In this document: positions 18,374-28,288 of the stretch, in pieces
Layout: each line of letters starts with the position of its first letter
Numbering within the stretch: position 1 is the first letter of the stretch
Assembly: GCF_012027355.1 (NCBI RefSeq)
Contig: NZ_SNUH01000001.1
Location: 558,001-622,000 of the forward strand
Length of the DNA: 64,000 nt
Direction: 5' to 3'
DNA from: Thermococcus sp. M36
GTDB lineage: Archaea > Methanobacteriota_B > Thermococci > Thermococcales > Thermococcaceae
The notes under the pieces: generated by a model
Database searches by the model: none
The model's input: the letters and a program-made list of their open reading frames with translations, nothing else
Told to the model about the DNA's origin: nothing
Made by a program: the position numbers and the translations under genes

Positions 18374-18480
18374 TGCCTTCACCAAAACAAGATATGTTGC
18401 GAAAACATTTAAATGTTTCGTTTGTTACTAATTAGAGAACAGCCCACGTGGTTCCGGAGCTCTCTGACGGAACCGTGTAA

Positions 18481-18515
18481 CTTACCCGGGGGTAAGGAGC
18501 TTACCGGGGGGTAAG
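18481..18515. repeat. Pair of 16-bp palindromes at the 3' end of the ATPase gene
   Basis: CTTACCCGGGGGTAAG (18481-18496) and CTTACCGGGGGGTAAG (18500-18515) are near-perfect palindromes spaced 19 bases start to start. The second one contains the stop codon of the ATPase gene. The same pair with the same 19-base pitch occurs at the other end of that gene. Confidence 0.8.
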
Positions 18516-19607
18516 TTGAAGCCCCTCCACCACCTTACCGACAACGGGATCAGGTATGGAGTATTCATTGCCCTTCTTTTCAAGGTAACCATACTTCACG
18601 AGGTTCTTGAGCAGGTTAGAGAACTTTGCATCGTTTATTGGCCCTCCCCGAAACTCAACGTACTCCTTTATGGTACTCCAGGTTCCGTTGCCCATCGCGA
18701 CGGCTTTGAGTATGAGACCGTACCTCCTGCTGTATGCAATGAGGGTGGACAACTCCTCACTAACAAGGGCCCGAGCCCGTTGGAAAAGTTCCTCAAGGGC
18801 CTCTTTCTCGGAGAGCTTCCTCATCCCCCTCAAATAACCGTAGGTTGTCAGCCAACCGACGATTCCGTCGAGCCTCTCAACAGCCCTTTCTATATCCCCA
18901 TCGTCAACCTCGGTCCCAAGCTCCTCAAAACCACTCCTGAGAAAGTCCATGCTCTGTTTCCTGTTGAACCGTTCAAGGATTATCTCCCTTGCGTACCTCC
19001 CGAAGAGTGGCTTTTTGGGATTGTCGAGGCCAAGAAAGTCGTGGAGCATCCCCATCTCGGATCCGGTGAGGACGAAGGTAACGTTTGGAAGGTTATCAAC
19101 GGCGTAGGCTATCAGGCCGTCGTATTGAATGCCTGAGAGCCTTAGGTACTGGGCCTCGTCGAAGGCCATTATGGCCCTGATATCCTCTTTTTCAGCCCAG
19201 GAATCGATCTTTTCCAGAATCTCAGCCAGGTCGGGTTTTCTCTCGAACTCGACGTGAAGCCCCGAAACTTTTAGACCCCTGATCGAGTTCAACATCTTCT
19301 CAAGCCTCAGCCGGAGGGATTTCTTTGTGGAGACCGTTGATAGCAGTGAGCCCAGGATTTTTCTCGCCAGAATCTCCTGGGGTATCGAGCCGTGAGTGAA
19401 GTACAGGGAGCGGACGTCGATTTTGGCGTAGGGCATCCCTGACTCAGCAAGAGCGACGTTGAGGAGGGAGCTCTTCCCAAGGCGTCTGATCCCGAGGAGC
19501 AGAACCAGCCTTTCGCCTAGGTTTATGGCATTCTGGAACTCTTTAAGTTCTTTCTCGCGGTCGTACAGGTCTTCTCTCTTGGTCTTGGGCTGGAGGTCGA
19601 ACAGCAA
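18501..19607 (-). CDS. Archaeal ATPase (pfam Arch_ATPase, STAND-like) bracketed by palindromes
   Basis: A 368-residue ATPase of the family expanded in Thermococcales and Sulfolobales. It has EKELKEFQNAINLG, a Walker A in LLLGIRRLGKSSLLNVAL, a Walker B in IRAIMAFDEAQYLR, the sensor FVLTGSEMGMLHDFLG and a C-terminal winged helix (SNLLKNLVKYGYLEKKGN). The biological role is unknown; these genes behave as accessory paralogues. The start is TTG at 19607, directly abutting the palindrome pair. Palindromes at both ends and the nearby IS607 element suggest either autoregulation or a mobile cassette. Confidence 0.85.
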   Translation of the reverse strand: MLFDLQPKTKREDLYDREKELKEFQNAINLGERLVLLLGIRRLGKSSLLNVALAESGMPYAKIDVRSLYFTHGSIPQEILARKILGSLLSTVSTKKSLRLRLEKMLNSIRGLKVSGLHVEFERKPDLAEILEKIDSWAEKEDIRAIMAFDEAQYLRLSGIQYDGLIAYAVDNLPNVTFVLTGSEMGMLHDFLGLDNPKKPLFGRYAREIILERFNRKQSMDFLRSGFEELGTEVDDGDIERAVERLDGIVGWLTTYGYLRGMRKLSEKEALEELFQRARALVSEELSTLIAYSRRYGLILKAVAMGNGTWSTIKEYVEFRGGPINDAKFSNLLKNLVKYGYLEKKGNEYSIPDPVVGKVVEGLQLTPR

Positions 19608-19642
19608 CTTACCCCACCGTAAGCTACTTACCCCGGGGTAAG
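19608..19642. promoter_or_regulatory. Paired palindromic operator at the ATPase gene start
   Basis: CTTACCCCACCGTAAG (19608-19623) and the perfect palindrome CTTACCCCGGGGTAAG (19627-19642), pitch 19 bases, lie between the TATA-like CCCTTATAAC (about 19641-19650, - strand) and the TTG start. They therefore cover the transcription start, the usual place for a repressor site in archaea. Autorepression by the ATPase's winged helix is an inference. Confidence 0.65.
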
Positions 19643-19670
19643 TTATAAGGGTTTCGAAAAGAGGGAAAGG

Positions 19671-22451
19671 TCAGCTGAAGCTCGCAAAGCCTATCTCATA
19701 GAGCTGCCGGAGCATGCGGAGGACTTTTTTAGCTGTGTGCTTAAAGCGGAAGTTTTTGTTGTGTTCCTCCCAGTTTCTAATGATATCAACGATCTCCCCA
19801 CTTCTCAACTCATCCACGTTGACTTGTGAACCATCTGCAAGGCAGAGCTTCAGCACCTCTCTCAAGGGCTTCTCAAGCCTCTTCCTGTTCCCGTGGAACT
19901 TTGGGAGGACTTTCATGAGCAGTGCCAGATCAAATATCTCGTCTTCACTTTCGAACTCGACGATTCCCTTTTTCCAGCTCTCCTCAGCGTTCTGGAAAAA
20001 GAGGGCAATCTCATCAACAACGCGGTAGCCGAAGTGGAGGTCGTAGGGTTCAAGGGCTTTGTTTAATTCAATGAGGATTTGCCAGTACTCGGTATCTTTC
20101 AGCTTTTTGACGGCCTCGTTTATTTCCTCTTTCGAGCGGGCAAGGAACTGGCCATCCCTGCCACAGAGGTCTTCCAGTATTGCCTCTTTCAGAGACTCTA
20201 CGAGCCCAGGGGATAACCCGCCGCTTATATTTTCTGGAGGGTATACATCAAGCTCGACATCGTGGAACTCTATCGTGAAAGCCCTGTCGAGAACCTTGGG
20301 GCTGAAGGAATAGGTAGTCTCGTCCATGTTCACCGTCCCAATGATGTAGAGGTTGGGCGGGAGGAAGAGTTCCTTAGGGATGCCCTCCTTTTCTTCAATC
20401 TCATCAACGTCATGGAGCCTCAAGGGCTCCCTTGTGAACCCGTCCTCATTCCTTCCACTCTCAAGGACGCTGAGGAAGTCGGCGAAGTATTACTCGACAT
20501 GAGCGAGGTTCATCTCATCTAGGAGTACAAAATAAGGAATAGCCTCATCCCAATTGTCTTCGTAGTCTTTAATAGCCTTCAAAATGAACTCCAGAAGGCT
20601 GGTTTTGTGGTATTTTTCTGTTAGGGGATTGTAGTAGCCAAGCAATGGTTTTGAATCACGCCAGTCTGGGCGGACCGAGAGGAATAGGAAGTTTTTCTTT
20701 GATGGATCGAGGAGCTCAGCCAGCTCTTGGGCTATCTTTGTCTTTCCAGTTCCAGTGAGGCCCGAAAGAATTACAAAACCCTTGGTCTTGAGGGCGGTGT
20801 AGAACTGGGAGACAAGGTGTTCCGGGTAGAGGTAGCCCTTTGAGGCGAAATACTCATCCAATTTAATGACCTTCGTATCAATACCTTCTTGGACTATCTT
20901 CAGCTTCTTCAGGACTTCAGGGGATATTTCGATCAGATACATCCCTTGGAGTTCCCATGGATATGGCAAACCTTCAACTTTGGTATACCCAATGGGCTTA
21001 TCCAGTTCCCTAAAGTTCTTGAGTCTAACAATGTAAAACTTCCCAGTTTGAGACTTTTTAAACCAACTTTCTGCAAATTCTTTGTACTTTTCATTCCAGA
21101 TCCCAATTTTTTCAAAAAGCTTTATGATTTCCTCTTTTGTTAGCTCTTTAGGGGGCTCTGCTACGACTGAATAGCCGACAATCTTGCCATGAACATCATG
21201 GAGAACTATATCCCCTACTTTCAAGAGGCCAATCTTCCCGTAACGACCGTTCCAGTATTTTTCATCAGCGGGAGACCAGAGAAAACGACCGACATGGCTT
21301 CTATTGAGATCTTGGAGAAGGTACTTTTTACTAGGTTTCCTGCCTCCAAAAGGTTTTGTTATTTCCATGTAAACTCTGTAACTCTGTGGTAGGGATTCTC
21401 GGGATAGCTTGACTAAATAAAACGCAATCTCCAAAAGATTTGAAATGTTTGCCTCTTTAGAAGCCAATTTGACACGTTTCACTAAATCTAGATACTCCCT
21501 AATGGTAAGGTGGGAGGCTGGTTTTGTAATCCCAAGAAGTTTTGAACTCACCGGGTTCAGAATGCCCCGGGTATCCTTAGGACTACCCCAGATAGGCATG
21601 ATGACTTCTGGATAAACCAGCGCCGCCAGGTTTATGATGCCCAGCATGCTGGTCCCTTTTATTTTGTGGGAGTACTCTCGCACGAGCTGTATTGCATTCT
21701 CAGGAGACGTCCCTATTAGCGCCCTCAAGAACTCTCTGAGCCCATCCGGGTCTCCTCTGTCACTAACTCCTCCTGCAACAAACCAGAGCAGACGCCCAGC
21801 ATCCCCATCGGTGTCTGAAGGTAGGCTTAATTCGCCAGACTCGCCTTTAGCGAACTTAATCACTTCTTCCCGGGCCTTCTCGATCAGAGGCTTTCCTTTA
21901 TTTTCCCATTCCCTCCAGTAAAGAGTTTTCATATCCCTCAAAGCCTCGATTAGGGGGTCATTCCCTCCATCAAAACATAGACTCTCCTCGAACGTGGAGA
22001 TATTGTTGGCAAGGAACGAGTGCACACCCAGCATCAGATTCAGGCTTTCCTCTTTCTGGGCTTCCCCAAAAGCATCCAGAGACATCTCTTTTCCCAGCAT
22101 CACCCTGCGGTCAAGCCGTATGATAGAAAGGCCCCTCTCCTTTAGGGACTTAATCGTGTCCTCCCCGAGTAGTTTAATTAACGCCCGCTCACTGGCGTCG
22201 GCAGAGGAACAGGAAACGGCAAGTCCGTACCTAATCCTTTGAGTTCTTAAATAAATTGTCCACATATAAGAGACTTCATGCTTCCGTCTGTTTACATACC
22301 TGTGCCACAGATCGAATTTAACCTCAACAACCTGGTGCTCATCGAAGTACCTTATTTTTGAGGGCTTGGGCGTTTCTCCTTGCACCTTTCTTAAAAATTC
22401 CCCGGATATTTCATTTAGGAGATTCTCCGCATCTTCTCTGGTGACTACCAT
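19671..22451 (-). pseudogene. mcrB: McrB-type AAA+ restriction protein, interrupted by an in-frame TAA
   Basis: The reading frame encodes about 926 residues but is cut by TAA at 20490-20492, just after the Walker B segment LLDEMNLAHVE; the next codons continue in frame as YFADFLSVLESGRN and on to the end. Features are an N-terminal region resembling MrcB_N/DUF3578, an EVE/PUA-like modified-base reader (about residues 370-530), Walker A GLTGTGKTKIA (about 563), Walker B, and the McrB sensor GTVNMDETTYSFSPKVLDRAF after the stop. GGAGGTGG precedes the ATG, overlapping the end of mcrC. One T-to-A change (TAT to TAA) would explain the break. Without readthrough the ATPase is incomplete. Confidence 0.8.
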
Positions 22452-24076
22452 ATTTCCACCTCCGGAATCAGCCTCAAATAACCAACACCATCCAGATTCC
22501 CGGCCAAAATATGGGCAATTGCGAAACCGTCGACTTTGTTCCCGTTCACATCAAAAAACGTGCTTCTCTCCCCAGGATAAACCACAACCGCGAACCTGCA
22601 CCCGAGTGCGTCCCGGTATGTGTGCATCTTGTAGATATCCTCAAGCTTCGCCCAGGTGGTGTAGTCGCCATTTTTCTCTGCCATCTCGGCCTCTTCATCG
22701 AAATCCTCTATTTCTTCCCGTTCGTCAACCACCTCGACTTTGAACTTGGCGTCAAAAACCCCTACAAGCTGTGCGTTTTTGCTATTTGGGCTCCCTGTGA
22801 AAAGCGAGAAGTCCGGCCTTAACGTCACCGAGTAGCTCCACCTCATTGGAGTCAGCCGCTTGTTGTAGTAGAGCCTCCAACCATTGTCGAATTCAGCGTA
22901 AACGTCTCCGCTTTCGGAGAGCTCGCCCGCCGGAAGCACATGGATTTTGAGCTCTTTCCTTCCGAGAATTGCCCCAAGCTCATCAATGAGCCTGAAGAAC
23001 GCCCAATACTCGTACAGCTTGGCAATGTCTTTGTTGTCTATCGCCCTCTGCAGCTCCTCGAAGAACGGAGCATAGGAAGTAAACTCCCTGTAAAGCTCAA
23101 GCAGGTCGCGGTAGCCGTCGCCCTTCAAAAGCGTCTGTGAAGTGTACGGAAAAAGCGTCATCTCGCCAACGTCTTCCCAGAGTCCATCGCTTCCTATGAA
23201 CTCAAGCTCCCCGAGGAGTTCTTTGATCGGCTCCAGATTTGCCTTCTTTTCATCGAAGGTTTCTATAACCTTCTCGCTCCACTCAACGAGTAGGTTGAGG
23301 AAATGCTTTACGAACCGGTTCTCGGGAGTGTCGAAGCTTTCGTACTTCCTAAATCCTAGAACCTTGGTGGGGACATAGCCGTTCAGGTAATTGGCTACCA
23401 GGACACCCTCTCCTGCTGGAGCCAGATACTCCGGGTGCTGGACGATTGAGAGCAGAGTTTCAGGTGTTACCTCATCGACCTCGTCGGGCCTCAGCCATTC
23501 CTTCTCCATGACCAGTTCCCTCTTCATGCGGTGCATCACTGTTTCAAAGGCCTCAATGATTCGTTCACCCTTCGAGCGGAGGTAGTGGTAGGCAAAGAGT
23601 TCGTTGATCGGCTCATCGCTTTCCAAGGTCGAGAACCCAGTGGGAGACTCTAAGTGGAAGGGGATGGCACTCGAATACCGAAGAATTTCGCCAGTTAATG
23701 CCTCCACAAAAGCGTTCTGGAGGCGTGAGAGCTTTTCAATACCATAACCTTCAAATGATGAAAAAAGTTTTGGATACATCCTCGAAACTTTGAGCGAAAG
23801 AACCTCAACGGGAACTTTTGTTGTCTTGCCGCCTTCAAACAGGAGAACCAATTCAGAAAGGCCAACGAAATTTCCGAAGGATATCATAAAGAGCCCGTTT
23901 TTGAGCTTTTTCGCAGGCTTGCCGTTTATTATAACCGTTTTTAGAGTCTCGCCTTCGATATAATAGTCCGTCCATTCAATCAGGCAGATTCTATCTTCCT
24001 CTTTAAATGCCCGACAGCCTGCCTTAGCGGAGAATATTCTCCAGTCATTGAACGGCTCACCATCAATACACTCCAT
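22445..24076 (-). CDS. mcrC: McrC-like nuclease subunit (DUF2357 / PD-(D/E)XK)
   Basis: A 543-residue protein. The first half is a beta-rich DUF2357-type region, the middle includes VTPETLLSIVQHPEYLAP and ENRFVKHFLNLLVEW (DUF524-like), and the C-terminal nuclease core has LRPDFSLF followed by GVFDAKFKVE and DIYKMHTYRDAL, matching D-(x)n-D/E-x-K of the PD-(D/E)XK fold. In McrBC systems this subunit cuts DNA when loaded by the McrB ring. It lies upstream of mcrB and overlaps it by 7 bases, so it is the first gene of the operon. Its catalytic motif is intact. Confidence 0.8.
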   Translation of the reverse strand: MECIDGEPFNDWRIFSAKAGCRAFKEEDRICLIEWTDYYIEGETLKTVIINGKPAKKLKNGLFMISFGNFVGLSELVLLFEGGKTTKVPVEVLSLKVSRMYPKLFSSFEGYGIEKLSRLQNAFVEALTGEILRYSSAIPFHLESPTGFSTLESDEPINELFAYHYLRSKGERIIEAFETVMHRMKRELVMEKEWLRPDEVDEVTPETLLSIVQHPEYLAPAGEGVLVANYLNGYVPTKVLGFRKYESFDTPENRFVKHFLNLLVEWSEKVIETFDEKKANLEPIKELLGELEFIGSDGLWEDVGEMTLFPYTSQTLLKGDGYRDLLELYREFTSYAPFFEELQRAIDNKDIAKLYEYWAFFRLIDELGAILGRKELKIHVLPAGELSESGDVYAEFDNGWRLYYNKRLTPMRWSYSVTLRPDFSLFTGSPNSKNAQLVGVFDAKFKVEVVDEREEIEDFDEEAEMAEKNGDYTTWAKLEDIYKMHTYRDALGCRFAVVVYPGERSTFFDVNGNKVDGFAIAHILAGNLDGVGYLRLIPEVEIW

Positions 24077-24158
24077 GGTTGCACCAAAAAGTTATTCCGT
24101 TTGAGAACTAATAAGCATTTTGGGAGAGAGAATAAAGAGACGAAAGATAATAAGGGCA

Positions 24159-24773
24159 TCAGAGCCCCAGAATCTCTTTCGCGGCTTCAATTCCGAGGTC
24201 GAAGGCCTTCATGTTTATGTCGACAGCCTTCGGCGGGACGCTGAGCCTTATGACCTCCCTGACGTGCTCCGCGTCGAGCGGGAACTCGGGGATCTGTGTC
24301 AGCGCACCGATGAGGACTGTGTTGGTCGTGACGACGTGACCGGCCTTTATGGCGAGCTCCTCAGCGTTGAAGCCTATCCACTTGGCCTTGAAGTCCTCTT
24401 CCACGATCTTCTTTATCTCGTCGATCTCCGGGTAGCGGGCCTTACCCATCGAGACCTGGACGGGAACGATGGGCTTGGTGTTGACGACGACCATTCCGCC
24501 CTGCCTGAGGTGGTTGATGTATCTCAGAGCTTCCACCGGCTCGAAGCCGAGTATAACGTCGCCCTTGCCCTCGGGAACCATCGAGCCGTAGACCTCTTCG
24601 CCGAAGCGGACGTACGAGACAACGCTACCAAAGCGCTGGCTCATGCCGTGAACCTCACCCATCCTCACCTTGTAGCCGGCGTGAAGGGCGGCCCAGCCAA
24701 GGATGTTGGCGGCCGTAAGGACACCCTGGCCGCCGACACCGGCGATGACTATGTTGTACTCCTTAACCTTCAT
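24159..24773 (-). CDS. iorB: Indolepyruvate:ferredoxin oxidoreductase, beta subunit
   Basis: A 204-residue gamma-domain-type subunit of the 2-oxoacid oxidoreductase family, starting [18 protein letters not shown] and containing [20 protein letters not shown]. With IorA it oxidises aryl pyruvates from aromatic amino acid transamination to aryl-acetyl-CoA, reducing ferredoxin. The ATG at 24773 overlaps the IorA stop codon (ATGA), indicating coupled translation. Confidence 0.93.
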   Translation of the reverse strand: MKVKEYNIVIAGVGGQGVLTAANILGWAALHAGYKVRMGEVHGMSQRFGSVVSYVRFGEEVYGSMVPEGKGDVILGFEPVEALRYINHLRQGGMVVVNTKPIVPVQVSMGKARYPEIDEIKKIVEEDFKAKWIGFNAEELAIKAGHVVTTNTVLIGALTQIPEFPLDAEHVREVIRLSVPPKAVDINMKAFDLGIEAAKEILGL

Positions 24774-26710
24774 TCCTCTCCCTCCTCCACGGGCTTGAAG
24801 GCACCGAACGGACAGATCTGCGCACACCCACCGCAGCCCCAGCACATGCTGGGCTCTATCCTCGCCTGCTTCCTCTCCTCGTCCCAGTAGATGGCCGGAC
24901 ATCCGTAGGCGTTGATACAGACCTTACAGCCGGTGCAGGCGTCCTCGTCGACGTAGTATATCGGCCACTTCTCGCCTCTCCTCCTCATCTGGCCTATCTT
25001 GTAGAGGGCACAGACCTGTCTCGACACGACGACGCTGACTCCTTCGACCTCGAGGGCCTTCTTCATGACCTCGTAGGTCTTCTTTGTGTCGTAGGGGTCA
25101 ACGACCTCGACGAAGTCGGCGCCCATTGCTTTAGCGACGTCCTCTATCGGAATCCTCTTACCCATGCCATGGGGGGTCTGACCGGTGCTCGGGTTCGGCT
25201 GGTCGCCGGTCATTGCGGTAACGAGGTTGTCGAGGACGACTATCAGGATGTTGGAGCGGTTGTAGATGGCGTTGGCCAGAGCGGGAAGTCCGGTGTGGTA
25301 GAAGGTCGAGTCGCCTATAGTAGCCACTATGATCTTCTTCTCCTTCTTCCTCTGCTCCTCGCTCATGGAACCGTGCTGGGCTATCTCAAGACCGTGGGCG
25401 ATGCCTATTGAGCCGCCCATCGCGACGGTGGTGTCAACCGCGTTGAGCGGCGGGAGGAGACCGAGGGTGTAGCAGCCTATGTCGCTCGGGTAGATGCCCC
25501 TCGCCCTGGTGGCCTTCTTTATGGCGTAGAAGCTGTTCCTGTGGGGGCAAGCTGGACAGAGGCTCGGCGGCCTCGGCGGAACTATCTCGAGGGCCTTGTT
25601 GTACTTCGCGTCGAGCTCCCCGTAGTCCAGCGGAACATCAATACCGAGGAACTTGGCTATAGCGGTAACCGCCCTCCGGGTGGTCATCTCGTAAACGCGT
25701 GGAACGAGGTCTTTCCCGTGAATCGGGATCCTCAAACCTCTGTCGTACGCCCAGGTCTTGACCTGCTCCTCAACGACCGGTTCGAGCTCCTCAACGATGA
25801 GAACCTTCTCAAGGCCGTCCATGAACTTCTCAAGCAGGCCATAGGGAACCGGGAATGGGGTTCCGAGCTTGAGGACCTTGACGTTCTCGACGCCGAGCCA
25901 GTGGAGAGCTTCCTTGACGTAGGCGTATGCCAATCCGGGGGCGATGATACCGACCTTCGCGCTCTCGTCGCCCTCTATCCAGTTGAAAGGCATGTTATTG
26001 AACTCCTCGCGGATCTTCTCTATCTTCTCCAGGATTATCGGGTGGAACTTCCTAGCGTTTGCCGGGACGTCGACGAACCTGTTCGGATCTTTGTTGAACT
26101 TTCCGAACTTCCTCTTGCCCTGCTTTATCTCCTCGGGCAGTTCGCCGAGGACGACGTCCCCCCTCGCGTGGGAGGTTCTGGTGGTCGTCCTGAGGATAAC
26201 AAAGTGCTTGAACTTCTCGCTGAGCTCGAAGGCGTACTCCGTCATCTCCTTTGCCTCGTGGGGCGAGCTCGGCTCAAGAACCGGGACGTTGGCAAACTTG
26301 CCGTAAACGCGGGTGTCCTGCTCGTTCTGGCTGCTCCACATGCTCGGGTCGTCGGCGACCATTATGACGAAGCCGCCCTCGACGCCCATGCCGACGGAGC
26401 TGAGGAAGGTGTCTGCCGCGACATTGAGGCCGACATGCTTCATCGCCGTCATGGCACGGAGACCGCTCCATGCAGCGGCCAGAGCCGTCTCGAAGGCGAC
26501 CTTCTCGTTGGTCGAGTACTCCATGTATACGCCGGCTTTCTTGGCAACGATAGCCATTGTGTCGGTAAGCTCTGAACTGGGGGTTCCTGGATAGGCGGCG
26601 TAAACCGCTATGTTCGCCTCAAGTGCACCGCGCGCTATGGCCTGGTTGCCGAGGAGGAGAACCTTCTCCCCCGGCTTGTCCCATAAAACCATGTCGGTAA
26701 CTTTCGCCAT
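24770..26710 (-). CDS. iorA: Indolepyruvate:ferredoxin oxidoreductase, alpha subunit
   Basis: A 646-residue subunit. The N-terminal pyrimidine-binding domain has [13 protein letters not shown], the TPP/Mg site is in [20 protein letters not shown], and the C-terminal ferredoxin domain has two clusters ([14 protein letters not shown] and [14 protein letters not shown]). The first Cys group departs slightly from CxxCxxCxxxC, as known in this family. It starts 11 bases after the acyl-CoA synthetase alpha gene and overlaps iorB by 4 bases. The three genes form one operon for energy recovery from aromatic amino acids. Confidence 0.95.
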   Translation of the reverse strand: MAKVTDMVLWDKPGEKVLLLGNQAIARGALEANIAVYAAYPGTPSSELTDTMAIVAKKAGVYMEYSTNEKVAFETALAAAWSGLRAMTAMKHVGLNVAADTFLSSVGMGVEGGFVIMVADDPSMWSSQNEQDTRVYGKFANVPVLEPSSPHEAKEMTEYAFELSEKFKHFVILRTTTRTSHARGDVVLGELPEEIKQGKRKFGKFNKDPNRFVDVPANARKFHPIILEKIEKIREEFNNMPFNWIEGDESAKVGIIAPGLAYAYVKEALHWLGVENVKVLKLGTPFPVPYGLLEKFMDGLEKVLIVEELEPVVEEQVKTWAYDRGLRIPIHGKDLVPRVYEMTTRRAVTAIAKFLGIDVPLDYGELDAKYNKALEIVPPRPPSLCPACPHRNSFYAIKKATRARGIYPSDIGCYTLGLLPPLNAVDTTVAMGGSIGIAHGLEIAQHGSMSEEQRKKEKKIIVATIGDSTFYHTGLPALANAIYNRSNILIVVLDNLVTAMTGDQPNPSTGQTPHGMGKRIPIEDVAKAMGADFVEVVDPYDTKKTYEVMKKALEVEGVSVVVSRQVCALYKIGQMRRRGEKWPIYYVDEDACTGCKVCINAYGCPAIYWDEERKQARIEPSMCWGCGGCAQICPFGAFKPVEEGEE

Positions 26711-26721
26711 CCAAAATCACC

Positions 26722-28098
26722 TCACTCCTCCTTCAAAACTCCCCTTGCCTTCGCAAACTCCACGAGCGCATAAGCGCCGGCAGCAACATCCTCGGGCCTC
26801 TCGTAGCTTGGAATTCCGTTAGCTTCGAGGACTTCCTTGGCCTTTTCACTCACGTAGCCCGCCATGAAGAGGCCGAGGACGGGCTTGCCGTTGTTGACCT
26901 CCTTAACGGCCCTGACAACGCCCTCAGCGTGCTCGGTCGAGGTCATCCCCGCGAAGGTGGGGACGACACAGATGCTTATGAGCATGTCAACGTTCGGGTC
27001 TTCGAGGAGGGCCTTTGCGGTCCTGTAGTAGTCCTCGCCCCTCGCGCTTGCTATCATGTCAACGGGGTTCTTGACTGCAGCCATCGGGGGCAGAAACGAG
27101 CGGAGCTCCTCAATCGTGCTCTCCTCGAGATCTGCCAGCTTGAGGCCAAGCCTGTCTATCGCATCGGCGGTGAGGACGCCCGGGCCGCCGGCGTTGGTCA
27201 TTATCGCGACCCTGTTGCCCTTCGGGAGGGGCTGGGTGAAAGCGCGAGCCATGCTGAGCATGTCGTCTATAGTCTCCGCGACTATGACACCGCTCTGCTT
27301 GAAGGCGGCCTCGTAGATGCGCCAGCTTCCAGCGAGGGAACCGGTGTGGCTCGAAGCGGCTCTAGCTCCACTCTCGCTCCTTCCGGCCTTAAGGACTATG
27401 ACGGGCTTCTTTTTGGTCACCCTCTTAGCGACCTCCATGAAGCGCCTCCCGTCCTTGAGGCCCTCGATGTAGAGCGCTATCGCCTTGTCCTCCTTGGTGT
27501 CGGCGAGGTATTCCATGAACTCAGCAAAATCCACATCCGCCATGTTGCCAATGCTCACGAACTTCGAGAAACCTATCCCTTCCTTGACGGTCTTGTAGAT
27601 GATTCCTGCTCCAAGGGCACCGCTCTGGCTTATGAAGGCTATGTCGCCCTTCTTCGCGTTCATCACGAAGGTGGCGTTCATGTCGTTGTGGGTGTTCATT
27701 ATGCCGACACAGTTCGGGCCGACTATCCTCATGCCATACCTATGGGCTATCTCGACGAGCTCCCTCTCTTCCTTCTTCCCTTCCTCTCCGACCTCTCCGA
27801 AGCCCGCCGTGATGAGGATTATTCCTTTGACGCCCTTTTTGCCGCAGTCTATTATCGTCTGCTTGACGAAGCGCTTCGGGACTACAACGACCGCGAGGTC
27901 GACCTCGTCGGGGATGTCCTTCACGTTCCTGTAGGCCTTGACTCCCTGGACTTCATCGTCCTTGACGTTGATGGGATAGACCTTTCCGTCTCTGTAGTTC
28001 TTGAGGTTCTTGAAGACTTCATAGCCGAGCTTGAGGGGGTCGTTTGATGCCCCGATGACAGCTATAGCCTTCGGCTTGAAGAAATAGTCAAACGTCAT
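26722..28098 (-). CDS. ADP-forming acyl-CoA synthetase, alpha subunit
   Basis: A 458-residue alpha subunit with the CoA-binding domain (FFKPKAIAVIGASNDPLKLG), the two ligase-CoA domains and the phosphohistidine region SSHTGSLAGSWRIYEAAFKQ. The enzyme makes ATP from acyl-CoA, ADP and phosphate in Thermococcales peptide and sugar fermentation. Being first gene of the iorAB operon favours the ACS II type that accepts aryl-CoA such as indoleacetyl- or phenylacetyl-CoA. No beta subunit lies nearby; in relatives it is elsewhere and shared. GGTGA precedes the ATG. Confidence 0.92.
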   Translation of the reverse strand: MTFDYFFKPKAIAVIGASNDPLKLGYEVFKNLKNYRDGKVYPINVKDDEVQGVKAYRNVKDIPDEVDLAVVVVPKRFVKQTIIDCGKKGVKGIILITAGFGEVGEEGKKEERELVEIAHRYGMRIVGPNCVGIMNTHNDMNATFVMNAKKGDIAFISQSGALGAGIIYKTVKEGIGFSKFVSIGNMADVDFAEFMEYLADTKEDKAIALYIEGLKDGRRFMEVAKRVTKKKPVIVLKAGRSESGARAASSHTGSLAGSWRIYEAAFKQSGVIVAETIDDMLSMARAFTQPLPKGNRVAIMTNAGGPGVLTADAIDRLGLKLADLEESTIEELRSFLPPMAAVKNPVDMIASARGEDYYRTAKALLEDPNVDMLISICVVPTFAGMTSTEHAEGVVRAVKEVNNGKPVLGLFMAGYVSEKAKEVLEANGIPSYERPEDVAAGAYALVEFAKARGVLKEE

Positions 28099-28130
28099 CT
28101 GTGACTCACCGTTGGAATCTGGGTGGAATT

Positions 28131-28146
28131 GTATATAAGCTTTCCC
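28131..28146 (-). promoter_or_regulatory. Promoter of the ACS-iorAB operon
   Basis: On the - strand GAAAGCTTATATAC combines a BRE and TATA box about 35-45 bases upstream of the ATG at 28098. Confidence 0.65.
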
Positions 28147-28238
28147 AAAAAGGACAGTGAGGCAATTATGGGCATGGAAGGGAAAAAGTAAGGCCTCAAT
28201 GGGCTGAAAAGGGCACTACTGCGCAGAATTTCATTTCC

Positions 28239-28256
28239 CCGAAAGGTTTAAGTTAG
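28239..28256 (+). promoter_or_regulatory. BRE/TATA of the UPF0173 gene
   Basis: CCGAAAGGTTTAAGTTAG lies 33-50 bases before the ATG at 28289, with a GAGGTGATAGCG ribosome-binding site in between. Confidence 0.55.
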
Positions 28257-28288
28257 TTCGGGTTATTATAACCAGTGAGGTGATAGCG

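Larger units (their letters stand above)
16580..18425 (-). mobile_element. IS607-type insertion sequence (tnpA-tnpB)
   Basis: A serine-recombinase tnpA overlapping a tnpB, the gene order of IS607-family elements. These elements have no terminal inverted repeats and make no target duplication, so the borders given are only bracketed: the hairpin at the tnpB end on one side and the palindromic AAACATTTAAATGTTT (18403-18418) at the tnpA promoter on the other. It is inserted between tbp and the archaeal ATPase gene, all open frames are intact, and the element could still be functional. Confidence 0.75.

Noticed and set aside
20490-20492. Recoding (selenocysteine or pyrrolysine) at the mcrB stop
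   Set aside because: The codon is TAA, not TGA or TAG, so neither known recoding applies; a nonsense change or sequencing error is simpler.
25541-26575. A 344-codon + strand open frame inside iorA
   Set aside because: Shadow of the well-supported iorA gene; no domain motif and no ribosome-binding site.
26929-28047. A 372-codon + strand open frame inside the acyl-CoA synthetase alpha gene
   Set aside because: Mirror frame of a strong gene; composition follows the complementary codon bias.
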